Source: Symbiodinium natans
Taxonomy: Eukaryota > Sar > Dinophyceae > Suessiales > Symbiodiniaceae
Assembly: GCA_905221605.1 (NCBI GenBank)
Contig: CAJNDS010000001.1
Location: 2,662,525 to 2,717,524 of the forward strand
DNA: 55,000 nt
Direction of reading: 5' to 3'
Within the stretch, counting starts at the first letter, position 1, and the number at the start of each line of letters is the position of its first letter. Positions 45,462 to 53,463 of the stretch are shown here, piece by piece. Below the pieces are notes generated by a model. The model did not search any database. It was not told where the DNA came from and saw only the letters and a program-made list of their open reading frames with translations. The translations under genes and the position numbers were made by a program.

Positions 45462-47286
45462 GCCCTCTATAAACGCATGTTCCTCTGCGAGGCGTTCCTT
45501 TCCGCTCTTCCCGGCGGTCAGCTTCAGCAGAGGCGCTGGAAGTTTCAAGTCTCGTCTCTGAACCTTTCGAAGGTGTTTTGAGTGTAAGGCTTATTCGAGC
45601 TGCTTCCTCCTTCCCTAATTGGGGATCTTATTCAGGAATATGTTTTGAGTGTTGTTATAATGCCTTGTAGTGTTCTTCAGCCTTTGTGGAATTTTGGGGT
45701 TGGGAGGTCAGGGTGCAGGGTTTAGGGTTTACCCTAAGGGTCCATGTACCTCCTTGCTATGTACTTGGTCCCGAAAGTCCCTAGATAGGAGGCACTTTAA
45801 GGCCCCAGTCATCCTAAAGCCTAAACCCTACACCCCAAACCCTAAAACCTAAACCCTAAACCCTAAACCCTAAACCCTAAACCCTAAACCCTAAACCCTA
45901 AACCCTAAACCCTAAACCCAATTTAGGTACATGTGCCCTTAGGCTTAGGGTCGGCAAGAAGGGCTGCACCCAATTGGGTTGCTCGTGCAACGAAATCGGG
46001 CTCCGACTTGGCCTCCCCAGTCCACGGTTTAGGGTTTAGGGTTTAGGGCTTAGGGCTTAGGGTTTAGGGTTTAGGGTTTAGGGTTTAGGGTGTAGGGTAA
46101 GGAGCATCTACTGTAGTTCCGGACAAAGTACCTGTCAGGAGATTCGGGTGGGGCACCCCAAGCTTTAGGATGTCGCTCAACCCTAAACCCCAAAAGCTAC
46201 ACCCTAAACCCTAAAAACCCTAAACCCTAAACCCTAAACCCTAAACCCTAAACCCTAAACCCTAAACCCTAAACCTAAACCCTACACCCTAAACCCTAAA
46301 CCCTAAACCCTAAACCCTAAACCCTAAACCCTAAACCCTAAACCCTAAACCCTAAACCCTAAACCCTAAACCCTAAACCCCTAACCCTAAACCCCAAACC
46401 CCCTAGTTCAATGTTGCGGCTGGGGCCGCAAGATGGGGCATCCCACTCCGGCATTGCAGTGGACACGTTGTGGTCCAGGAACAGAGAGTCGGAGGGTCTA
46501 AGGGTTTACGGGGGTTAGGTGGGTTTAGGGTTTAGGGTTTAGGGTTTAGGGTTTTATGGTTTAGGGTTTAGGTTTTGATAAAGGATGCCCTGTAGTACCC
46601 TTATTCCCTTTTGGGTGGTTTAGGCTCCCTTATAGACCCCTTTAAGCAAGAAAAGGGCATCCTGTTTAGTCCCAAGTTACTGGGCAACCTAGGTTTTAAG
46701 GGTGTTAAATCTGGGGGTTGAGGTTGAAGGCTTCAGGATTGAGAGTTTATACAAGTTAGGCTTGTAAGGTGTAGGGTTACCCTGCACCCTAAACCATACA
46801 CCCTAAACCCTAAGCCTTAAACCCTAAATCCTAAACCCTAAACCCTAAACCCTAAACCCTAAACCCTAAACCAGGAACCTTGGGGGGGGGGGGGACTATA
46901 TGACGTACATGAAGAAGGGGTTGTATAGGGGAAAAAGATTATCAGGCCTCAGTGTTCAGTGGCCCGTTCCTTTCAGCTGGGTTTAGGGTTGGGGGTCGAG
47001 GGTCCAGGGCTTAGGGTCCAGGTTCTAGGGAATAGGGTTGTTCGCTCACGTGCACGATGTCGTCTGGGACGCCTCCGGCTGGTTGAGCAGCCAGGTGGGA
47101 TCCGGCGCAGTCGAGGTCTGCCTAGCACGCCGAGGACCCCTGCCATCCATCACATGCGCCTGCCCAGACTTTCTCAAGTGGCGGCGGGATCTGCAAGCTT
47201 GCGGCTGCCTTCTTGAAGCTGCTGGACACTGGCCTGCCCTAGAAGATCTCGCCGGCACGGCGGGGCAGAGGCTCGCCACACCCTAA
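45462..47286 (+). CDS. Five-exon gene 3' part with SWIM-like zinc-finger exon
   Basis: Exons 45462-45572, 45959-46026, 46139-46171, 46407-46495 and 47036-47286; all four junctions agree in phase. Peptides: ALYKRMFLCEAFLSALPGGQ, LQQRRWKFQVSSLNLSK; KGCTQLGCSCNEIGLRLGLP, SP; R-RFGWGTPSFR; I-SMLRLGPQDGASHSGIAVDT, LWSRNRESE; G-LFAHVHDVVWDASGWLSSQV, GSGAVEVCLARRGPLPSITC, ACPDFLKWRRDLQACGCLLE and AAGHWPALEDL before TAA. The last exon has a CxC-P-D-F...C-x-C pattern after a beta-like stretch, reminiscent of SWIM domains (CxC...CxH), though the final H is replaced by C, so zinc binding is unsure. The same frame continues protein-like after the stop. Introns 2-4 are largely telomeric arrays or foldbacks. 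Confidence 0.6.
45617..45666 (+). mobile_element. Foldback family L fragment, intronic
   Basis: GGGGATCTTATTCAGGAATAT block. Confidence 0.4.
45732..45948 (+). mobile_element. Foldback family A split by a CCCTAAA array
   Basis: Left half ACCCTAAGGGTCCATGTACC to AAGGCCCCAGT; right half ATTTAGGTACATGTGCCCTTAGG. Between them (45815-45918) is a C-strand array of about 14 units. The whole lies inside an intron. Confidence 0.88.
46027..46138 (+). other. Intron beginning as a TTTAGGG array
   Basis: 112 bp: GTTTAGGG array of about ten units, then 40 bp ending CCTGTCAG. Confidence 0.55.
46172..46406 (+). other. Intron built of about 30 CCCTAAA units
   Basis: 235 bp from GTCGCTCAACCCTAAA to CCCCCTAG. 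Nearly all of it is C-strand heptamers. The joined exons stay in phase when it is removed. Confidence 0.55.
46583..46692 (+). mobile_element. Foldback family F, copy 3
   Basis: AGGATGCCCTGTAGTACCC to AAGTTACTGGGCAACC. Confidence 0.8.
46780..46872 (-). repeat. CCCTAAA array
   Basis: About 12 imperfect units. Confidence 0.94.
46878..46893 (+). repeat. Poly-G tract
   Basis: About 13 G. Confidence 0.85.
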
Positions 47287-47439
47287 GCCACACCAAAACC
47301 ACGCCAAAACATCTGCGATGACGTCGGAAAAGTGGTGTCAGCTCGGCTTAAGCATGCCGGCTTCATCTTGAGCTGGTGGCTGGAAGTTGGAGGGCTTTCC
47401 AGAGGCCATGACACGTGGGGTCGCCTGAAGCGGCACGCC
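47287..47439 (+). CDS. Open frame continuing after the TAA of the SWIM-like exon
   Basis: In the same frame as the preceding exon, 51 codons: ATPKPRQNICDDVGKVVSAR, LKHAGFILSWWLEVGGLSRG, HDTWGRLKRHA. It could be an extension lost through a nonsense change, an exon after a tiny intron, or a separate exon. Strongly protein-like. The stop lies in CACCCTAAGCC, close to a C-strand heptamer. Confidence 0.45.
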
Positions 47440-47549
47440 CTAAACCCTCGACCCTAAACCCTCGACCCTAAACCCTAAACCCTAAACCCTAAACCTTAAA
47501 CCTTAAACCCTAAACCCTAAACCCTAAACCCTAAACCTAAACCCTAAAC
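47440..47549 (-). repeat. CCCTAAA array
   Basis: About 15 units, including CCCTCGA and CCTTAAA variants. Confidence 0.96.
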
Positions 47550-47661
47550 CCTGCCCCCATCCGAGCGGATGCCGTCGAGCGCGTTGTCATACATAACCCA
47601 CGCGTCGTGCACGCCGACCCAGGCACCGTAGCACCCAGCGCCGCGTTCGCACCGAGTTCTA
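47550..47661 (-). CDS. Minus-strand exon-like island, VHDAWVMYDNALDGIRSD
   Basis: Minus strand: after GCTGAG, reads RTRCERGAGCYGAWVGVHDA and WVMYDNALDGIRSDGGR, ending at a GTTTAGGG donor. Third positions are very GC-rich. The plus strand is also open (VERVVIHNPRVVHADPGTVA), so strand is not certain; donor and codon bias favour minus. Confidence 0.4.
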
Positions 47662-47934
47662 CTCAGCAGCAGTACTGGCCCGAACCCTAAACCCTAAATC
47701 CTATAATCTGCCAACCCTAAACCCTAAACCCGAAACCCTAAACCTAAACTGCCAAGCCCTGAAGCTGCCCTCCAAGGGTTTAGGGTTTAGGGTTTGGGGT
47801 TTGGGGGTTTAGGGGTTTAGGGGTTTAGGGCGTTGAGGGGTTTTAAGGGACTTTAGGGCTTTGAAGGGTTTTTAAGGGTCTTCTTTAGGGCCTTTCAGGG
47901 TTTTGTTTCAGGGTTACCTAAACCCTAAACCTAA

Positions 47935-47960
47935 ACGGGGGGGGGGGGGGGGGGGGGGGC
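47935..47960 (+). repeat. Poly-G tract
   Basis: About 20 G directly after CCTAAAC, an orientation switch from C-strand units. Confidence 0.9.
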
Positions 47961-47969
47961 GGGTTCTGA

Positions 47970-48034
47970 AACACAGGCCGGCGTTGGCCCTTGGGAAGGC
48001 GCCGAGTCGTTCCCAGGCCCACGGCTGGGTCTTC
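47970..48034 (-). CDS. Minus-strand exon-like island, TQPWAWERLGAFPRANAG
   Basis: Minus strand, between CCGAAG and GTGTTTC. Reads TQPWAWERLGAFPRANAG. A plus-strand reading (AGVGPWEGAESFPGPRLGLR) is also open after CACAG. Ambiguous. Confidence 0.3.
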
Positions 48035-48318
48035 GGTAGTTTTTGAGCATTTTCGGGCTAGGATTTGGGGTTTAGGGTTTAGGGATTTGCTATTGAGCGG
48101 GTTTAAGGTTTGGGGGTATAGGGTATAGGGTATAAGGTTTAGTGCCCAGGCAACTTCCATTAAGTTCCTTGGCAAGTTCCCAGGTTTCCTTCCGAAGTGA
48201 AAGCTACCGGGTGCCAGCTAGTAGGCTTCAGCTTAATGTCAGTTCGCAGAATCAGGATGCCTCACTGTTCAACTACTTCAGACCCTAAACCCTAAACCCT
48301 AAACCCTAAACCCTAAAC

Positions 48319-48502
48319 CTCTAAGTTCCTTAAACAAGAACCCAGCGAAAGAACCTGCTCTACTGCACTTTGCTTTGGGTGGGTGGGCAAGCAGGCGAAC
48401 CAACACCACAGTGGTACGCTTTTGCAAGCAGGATTTAGGCGTGTAGGGCGGTAGGCAGCTGCGAACTGATGTCCTTGTTTGGGGGGTTGCTGCTATAGTG
48501 CC
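48319..48502 (-). CDS. Minus-strand exon, 61 codons
   Basis: Minus strand: after ACTTCCAG, reads GTIAATPQTRTSVRSCLPPY, TPKSCLQKRTTVVLVRLLAH, PPKAKCSRAGSFAGFLFKEL and R, then a GTTTAGGG donor one base into the next codon. Length, acceptor pyrimidine tract and telomeric donor all agree. With the islands at 47550 and 47970 it suggests a minus-strand gene facing the plus-strand gene that ends at 47286. Product unknown. Confidence 0.48.
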
Positions 48503-48639
48503 CTGGAAGTCAGTGGCGCAAATGTCTTGATGTGGAGGGTCTTTGTAGCCACTTGCGATTGTGGGTTTGAGCATCTTGGGTTTCGGGCTTAGGGTTCCTC
48601 TTGACTTGACACGCAAACTCTGCGCATTCAAGAGGCAGC

Positions 48640-48715
48640 CTACATTTATATGTATATACACATATAATTATATTTATATATACATTATATGTATATTTAC
48701 TTATTTATTTATTTG
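48640..48715. repeat. AT-rich near-palindromic stretch
   Basis: ATTTATATGTATATACACATATAA-type sequence. Confidence 0.8.
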
Positions 48716-48908
48716 GTAACCGCCCTCTCCCCGCAGCCCGTAGAACCTGTAAGCCTCCGACGAAGATCCCCACAATAAACTCTAATGTTGGAAATGTCAT
48801 TGAGGGTTTCGAGTTTAGAGTTTAGGGCAGGGTTTTGGGTTTTTGGGTTTAGAGATGAGGGCAATGTCAAGCCTAGTCTGGGTACCATGTAGAATAAAAT
48901 GTGTTTGA

Positions 48909-48992
48909 AACCCTAAACCCTAAACCCTAAACCCTAAACCCTAAACCCTAAACCCTAAACCCTAAACCCTAAACCCTAAACCCTAAACCCTA
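48909..48992 (-). repeat. CCCTAAA array, 12 units
   Basis: Perfect. Confidence 0.98.
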
Positions 48993-49080
48993 ATCAGGCG
49001 AACCCCGGATGTGAATGGGTTGTGGGGGGGTGACATAATCCCACTTATGGCTGCCCTTGTAAGTCCCCTAAGGCCCCTAA

Positions 49081-49121
49081 GTACCCTAAGGGTCCATGTA
49101 CCTCATTATTATGTACTTGGG
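49081..49121 (+). mobile_element. Family A left half fused to a TTTAGGG array
   Basis: ACCCTAAGGGTCCATGTACCTC to TACTTGGGC, then pure TTTAGGG where the element normally continues CCTAAAGTCCC. Confidence 0.85.
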
Positions 49122-49193
49122 CTTTAGGGTTTAGGGTTTAGGGTTTAGGGTTTAGGGTTTAGGGTTTAGGGTTTAGGGTTTAGGGTTTAGGGT
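49122..49193 (+). repeat. TTTAGGG array, 10 units
   Basis: Perfect. Confidence 0.98.
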
Positions 49194-49339
49194 TCAGCAG
49201 CTCTGGGTCGAGCAATCTCTAGTAGAGCCGCTGTCTGGACTCTAGAAAAAAACCCACCCACCCAGAGAATCCCAAAACATTAAGAAATATAAAGTTCACA
49301 TTTTTCCTCAGCAAGCCCTGTCCTCCAACCTCATTTATT

Positions 49340-49885
49340 CATTCTGCTCGTGTTTTTTGTCATTCTGCTTGGTTTCCATTCTGCTCGTATGCGTTTCTTT
49401 CTGCTCGTATTCATTCTGCTCGTATTCGTTCTTTTTCTGATCTGTTCGTTCTCGTTCCTGCTCGTATTCATTCTGCTCGTATTCGTTCTCTCTCTGCTCG
49501 ATTTCATTCCGCTCGTTTTCGTTGTTTTTCTTCTCGTATTCATTCTGTTCGTATTCGCTCTCTCTCTCTGCTCGATTTCAGTCTGCTCGTCTTCGTTCTC
49601 TCTCTGCTCGTAATCATTCTGCTCGTATTCGTTCTCTTTCTGCTCATATTCATTTTGCTCGTGTTCGTTCTCTTTCTGCTCGTATTCGTGCTTTTTCTGC
49701 ACGCTCTCTGCTCGATTTCAGTCCGCTCGTTTTCGCTGTCTTTCTGCTCGTACTGAGTCTGCTCGTACTCATTCTATTTCTGCTCGTATTCATTCTGCTC
49801 GTATTCGTTCTCTCTCTGCTCGACGTCAGTCTGCTCGTATTCGTTCTCTTTCTGCTCATATTCACTTTGCTCGTGTTCGTTTTCC
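49340..49885 (-). repeat. 15-bp minisatellite
   Basis: Repeats of TTCTGCTCGTATTCG/A and related words, about 30 copies. On the minus strand it reads as EYEQNEYEQKENEYEQ-like protein over 123 codons. No ATG context or splice signal supports expression, but a charged, Q-rich repeat protein cannot be excluded. Confidence 0.85.
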
Positions 49886-49887
49886 CC

Positions 49888-49993
49888 GGTGACCCTGCCT
49901 ATTTTTGGCCGTCTTGTTGGTTGTGTTTGGCACACTTTAAGCTGCCTGGCTTCCACATGGTTGCTTTCCAGTTAGTGCCCCGGTGACCTCGCC
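49888..49993 (+). repeat. CCCCGGTGACC module, copy 1
   Basis: CCCCGGTGACC ends with CTGCCTGGCTTCCACATGG inside; a related module is at 51515-51602. Confidence 0.75.
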
Positions 49994-50957
49994 TCATGTT
50001 GGCTCCTGCTCGTAGGGTTTGATGAGAGGCCTAGAGGTTTGTCGTATGTCCCCTCTCTTCGTGCTCGTAGGGTTTGTCGTATGTCCCTCCCTTCATGCTC
50101 GTAGGGTTTGATGAGAGGTCTACAGGTTTGTCGTACGTCCCCTCCCTTCGTGCTCTTAGATTTTGTCGTATGTCGCCTCCCTTCGTGCTCGTCGGCTTTG
50201 TCGTATGTCCCTCTTTGTCTGCTTGCAGAGAATCCCAAGAATTAAGAAACTGAGGTTTTATTTTCAGAGGTTTGTCGTATGTCCCCTCCCTTCGTGCTCG
50301 TCGGCTTTGTCGTATGTCCCTTTTCTTCTGCTTGCAGAGAATCCCAAAACATTGAGAAATGTGCGGGTTTATTTTAGAGGTTTGTCGTATGTCCTCTCCC
50401 TTCGTGCAGTTGCTTTTCCCCACTCCACCCTCGGACCACCCAAGATGAGAAACACTGAGAAGGGGCTGCTGCGTTGCCCGGCCCCGCAAAGCCTTCATCT
50501 TGATCTGGCCCAGACCCAGGTTTTCAAGCCCAGAATAGGGGTCATGTTGGCTCCTGCTCGTAGGGTTTGATGAGAGGCCTAGAGGTTTGTCGTATGTCCC
50601 CTCTCTTCGTGCTCGTAGGGTTTGTCGTATGTCCCTCCCTTCATGCTCGTAGGGTTTGATGAGAGGTCTACAGGTTTGTCGTACGTCCCCTCCCTTCGTG
50701 CTCTTAGATTTTGTCATATGTCGCCTCCCTTCGTGCTCGTCGGCTTTGTCGTATGTCCCTCTTTGTCTGCTTGCAGAGAATCCCAAGAATTAAGAAACTG
50801 AGGTTTTATTTTCAGAGGTTTGTCGTATGTCCCCTCCCTTCGTGCTCGTCGGCTTTGTCGTATGTCCCTTTTCTTCTGCTTGCAGAGAATCCCAAAACAT
50901 TGAGAAATGTACGGGTTTATTTTAGAGGTTTGTCGTATGTCCCCTCCCTTCGTGCTC
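49994..50957 (+). repeat. 35-bp minisatellite with a ~415-bp segmental duplication
   Basis: Unit TTTGTCGTATGTCCCCTCCC + TTCGTGCTCGTAGGG in variable forms. Block 49994-50408 recurs at 50543-50957, offset 549 bp, with only a few differences, including the intron-like segment CTTGCAGAGAATCCCAA. Frames of 135-251 codons cover it; regular repeat translation argues against genes. Confidence 0.9.
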
Positions 50958-51200
50958 GTAGGGTTTGTCGAGAGGTCTACAGGTTTGTCGTACGCCCTCT
51001 TCCTTCGTGCTCTTAGGGTTTGTCGTATGCCTCCCTTCGTGCTCGTAGGGTTTGTCGTATGTCCCCTCCCTTCGTGCTCGTATGGTTTGATGAAAGGTCT
51101 ACAGATTCGTCGCATGTCCCTTCCCTTCGCGCTCTTAGGGTTTGTCGTATGTCCCCTCCCTTCGTGCTCGTCGGCTTTGTCGCATGTCCCTTGTCTTCGC
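50958..51200 (+). repeat. 35-bp minisatellite, continued
   Basis: Further degenerate units. Confidence 0.88.
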
Positions 51201-51459
51201 GCTTGCTTTCCCCAGACCGAAGGTAGAACCAAAAGTGTTGGTCCGGATTGACAAAAAAACTAATTTGTTAACCTCCTGTTTTGTTTTCCCCCACCCCACC
51301 CTCGAACCATTCCAGTTCGAGCCAATCCCCAACCCACCCTAGAACCAACTACCCGTATTCGTTCTTTGTTGTCGGGGTGGGGGCGGGGTGCTGCTTGCTT
51401 ACTTACTGGGTTTGTTCGTGCTTGCTGGGGCGCTGATTGCTTACATTCTGGATTTTTGC

Positions 51460-51515
51460 TTTGCTTGATGGGGCGCTGATTTTTGCTTTGCTTGATGGGG
51501 CGCTGATCTAAAGTT
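51460..51515 (+). repeat. 27-bp tandem duplication
   Basis: GATTTTTGCTTTGCTTGATG + GGGCGCT twice, with a third partial copy upstream. Confidence 0.88.
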
Positions 51516-51735
51516 CCCCGGTGACCGTGCTGGCCGTCTCGCTGGTTGTTTTGGCTGCCTGGCTTCCACATGGTTGCTTTGGAATTAGTGCCCCGGTGAC
51601 CGCCTGTGTCTGAAAGTTCCCCGGTGACCGTGGCTCTTTTTGGCTCTCACCCCGCAAAGCCTTCATCTGGCCCAGACCCAGGTTTTCAAGCCCAGAATGG
51701 GGGTCTGGGCCAGAAGAGGCGCTTCAGAGGGGTTG
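51515..51735 (+). repeat. CCCCGGTGACC module copy 2 and shared spacer
   Basis: GGTGACC words three times; CCAGACCCAGGTTTTCAAGC recurs from 50510. Confidence 0.75.
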
Positions 51736-52095
51736 AGGGGGGGGGAACGTGGCCACTGTGTCATTCGTTGGCAATGGTTTTCCGCTTGGGAGGGGGGTGG
51801 GGGGGGTTGGGGGGATGGAGAGGGTGGGCGGGCTGTGGGGCGGGGGTGGGGTGGGGGGGGTGGGGGGGTGGGGGGGTGTGGGGGGGGGGGTGGGGGGGTG
51901 GGGGTTGGGGGTCGGGGGGGGGGGGGGGGGGGGGGGGGTGGGGTGGGTGGGGGGTTGGGGGGGGGGGTGGGGGGGTGGGGGGTGGGGGGTGGGGGGGTGG
52001 GGGGGTGGGGGTGGGGTGGGGGGTGGGGGGGGTGGGGGGTGGGGGGGGGGGGTGGGGGGTTGGGTGGGTGTGGGGGGGGGTGGGGGGGTGGGGGG
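51736..52095 (+). repeat. G-rich (GGGGGTGGG) tract
   Basis: About 300 bp of G runs separated by single T. It has very high quadruplex potential on this strand. All six frames are open across it. Confidence 0.97.
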
Positions 52096-52101
52096 AAAAA
52101 A

Positions 52102-52660
52102 ACGTGGCCATTGGCAAAAAAGCCGTGGCCATTGGCAAAAAAAGCCGTGGCCATTGGCAAAAAAGCCGTGGCCATTGGCAAAAAAGCCGTGGCCATTGGC
52201 AAAAAAGCCGTGGCCATTGGCAACTTTCCCGTGGCCATTGGCAAATGCCACTTGCCAATGGCCACGGCTTTTTTGCCAATGGCCACGTTCCCCATTAAGG
52301 TTGGGGCCCAACCTTAATGGGGAACGTGGCCATTGGCAAAAAAGCCGTGGCCATTGGCAAAAAGCCCGAAAAGTTGCCAATGGCCACGGCTTTTTTGCCA
52401 ATGGCCACGTTCCCCATTAAGGTTGGGGGGCATTTTGTGCGAATTGGGTTTGAAAAACCCATTTTGGCGACCAACCTTAATGACATTGGTGGCCATTGGC
52501 AAAAAAGCCGTGGCCATTGGCAACTTTCCCGTGGCCATTGGCGAATTTGCCAATGGCCACGGCTTTTTTGCCAATGGCCACGGCTTTTTTGCCAATGGCC
52601 ACGGTTTTTGCCAATGGCCACGGTTTTTTTGCCAATGGCCACGTTCCCCATTAAGGTTTA
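52102..52660. repeat. 21-bp repeat folded into nested palindromes
   Basis: Unit GTGGCCATTGGC, six A, GCC, tandem from 52104 to 52250, then alternating with its complement. A perfect inverted repeat has 54-bp arms 52252-52305 and 52307-52360 with a 1-bp spacer. Smaller hairpins are at 52231-52265 and 52529-52560. The heptapeptide AVAIGKK frames are a by-product of the 21-bp period. Confidence 0.95.
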
Positions 52661-52675
52661 AATTATTATATTAGG

Positions 52676-52869
52676 TTTAGGGTTTAGGGTTTAGGGTTTA
52701 GGGTTTAGGGTTTAGGGTTTAGGGTTTAGGGTTTAGGGTTTAGGGTTTAGGGTTTAGGGTTTAGGGTTTAGGGTTTAGGGTTTAGGGTTTAGGGTTTAGG
52801 GTTTAGGGTTTAGGGTTTAGGGTTTAGGGTTTAGGGTTTAGGGTTTAGGGTTTAGGGTTTAGGGTTTAG
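52676..52869 (+). repeat. Longest TTTAGGG array, about 27 perfect units
   Basis: Begins 15 bp after the palindromic block and ends in half of a family A element. Confidence 0.99.
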
Positions 52870-52932
52870 GTCCCTACATAGGAAGTACTTTAACCCAAGT
52901 ATTCCCTAGTTAGGTACACGGACCCTTAGGTG
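52870..52932 (+). mobile_element. Family A right half fused to a TTTAGGG array
   Basis: Starts TCCCTACATAGGAAGTAC and ends TTAGGTACACGGACCCTTAGG; its left half is absent. Confidence 0.82.
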
Positions 52933-53029
52933 TAGGTTGGAAGTAGACTTATAGTTGAGGCCATGAAGGGAGCCCCAAGTTGGTCAACACCGTTAGCATC
53001 ATCCCCTTATCAGACTCGGGAGCCCCAAA

Positions 53030-53365
53030 CCCTAAACCCTGAACCCCAAACCCTAACCCTAAACCTTAAACCTTAGACTTCAACCGTGCTGCATCGCCCC
53101 TAAAACCGAAAAGGCCTGAAGCAGTAAATCCCCCAAAAGGCCCCTATAGAGCCCTGAAGCCCTAAAGCTTCCCCGTCAAGCCCGGAAGCCCCCACGTACC
53201 CCTAAACATCCCCTGAGCCCTAGACGCTAAACCCTACGACAGACCGTAACCCCCCTAACCCCCCTAGACCCCCTAAACCCCCTCAACCCCCTAAACCCAT
53301 AACCCCCATAAACCCCAAACCCTGAACCCTAAGCCCTAAACCCTAAACCCCAAACCTAAACAACC
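53030..53365 (-). repeat. Degenerate CCCTAAA sequence
   Basis: Loose C-strand units; no gene. Confidence 0.75.
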
Positions 53366-53386
53366 ACCGGAGGGCTTCCCTCGCAG

Positions 53387-53463
53387 CGCGCGAGTCCCGC
53401 GCCCGGCTCTGCCCACGCTGCTGGCGGCGGGCGGGGCGGCAGCACTGCTCCTGCGACAGGCCG
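53387..53463 (+). CDS. Exon-like island, hydrophobic
   Basis: Between CTCGCAG and GTTTCGGGG. Reads ARVPRPALPTLLAAGGAAAL then LLRQA, GC-rich, possibly a membrane or targeting segment. Preceded by C-strand and followed by G-strand repeats. Confidence 0.42.

Noticed and set aside
49331-49986. Genes in the EYEQ/TSRMNTSR-type frames
   Set aside because: Overlapping open frames on both strands follow the 15-bp period; kept only as a repeat.
50031-51232. Minus-strand 251- and 172-codon frames (EHEG, TYDKP repeats)
   Set aside because: They translate a 35-bp minisatellite with drifting frame and no splice or start signals.
51606-52420. Frames of 170-230 codons over the G-rich tract and 21-bp repeat
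   Set aside because: All six frames are open because the sequence has almost no stop-forming bases and a period divisible by three; glycine/proline runs and AVAIGKK repeats are translation artefacts.
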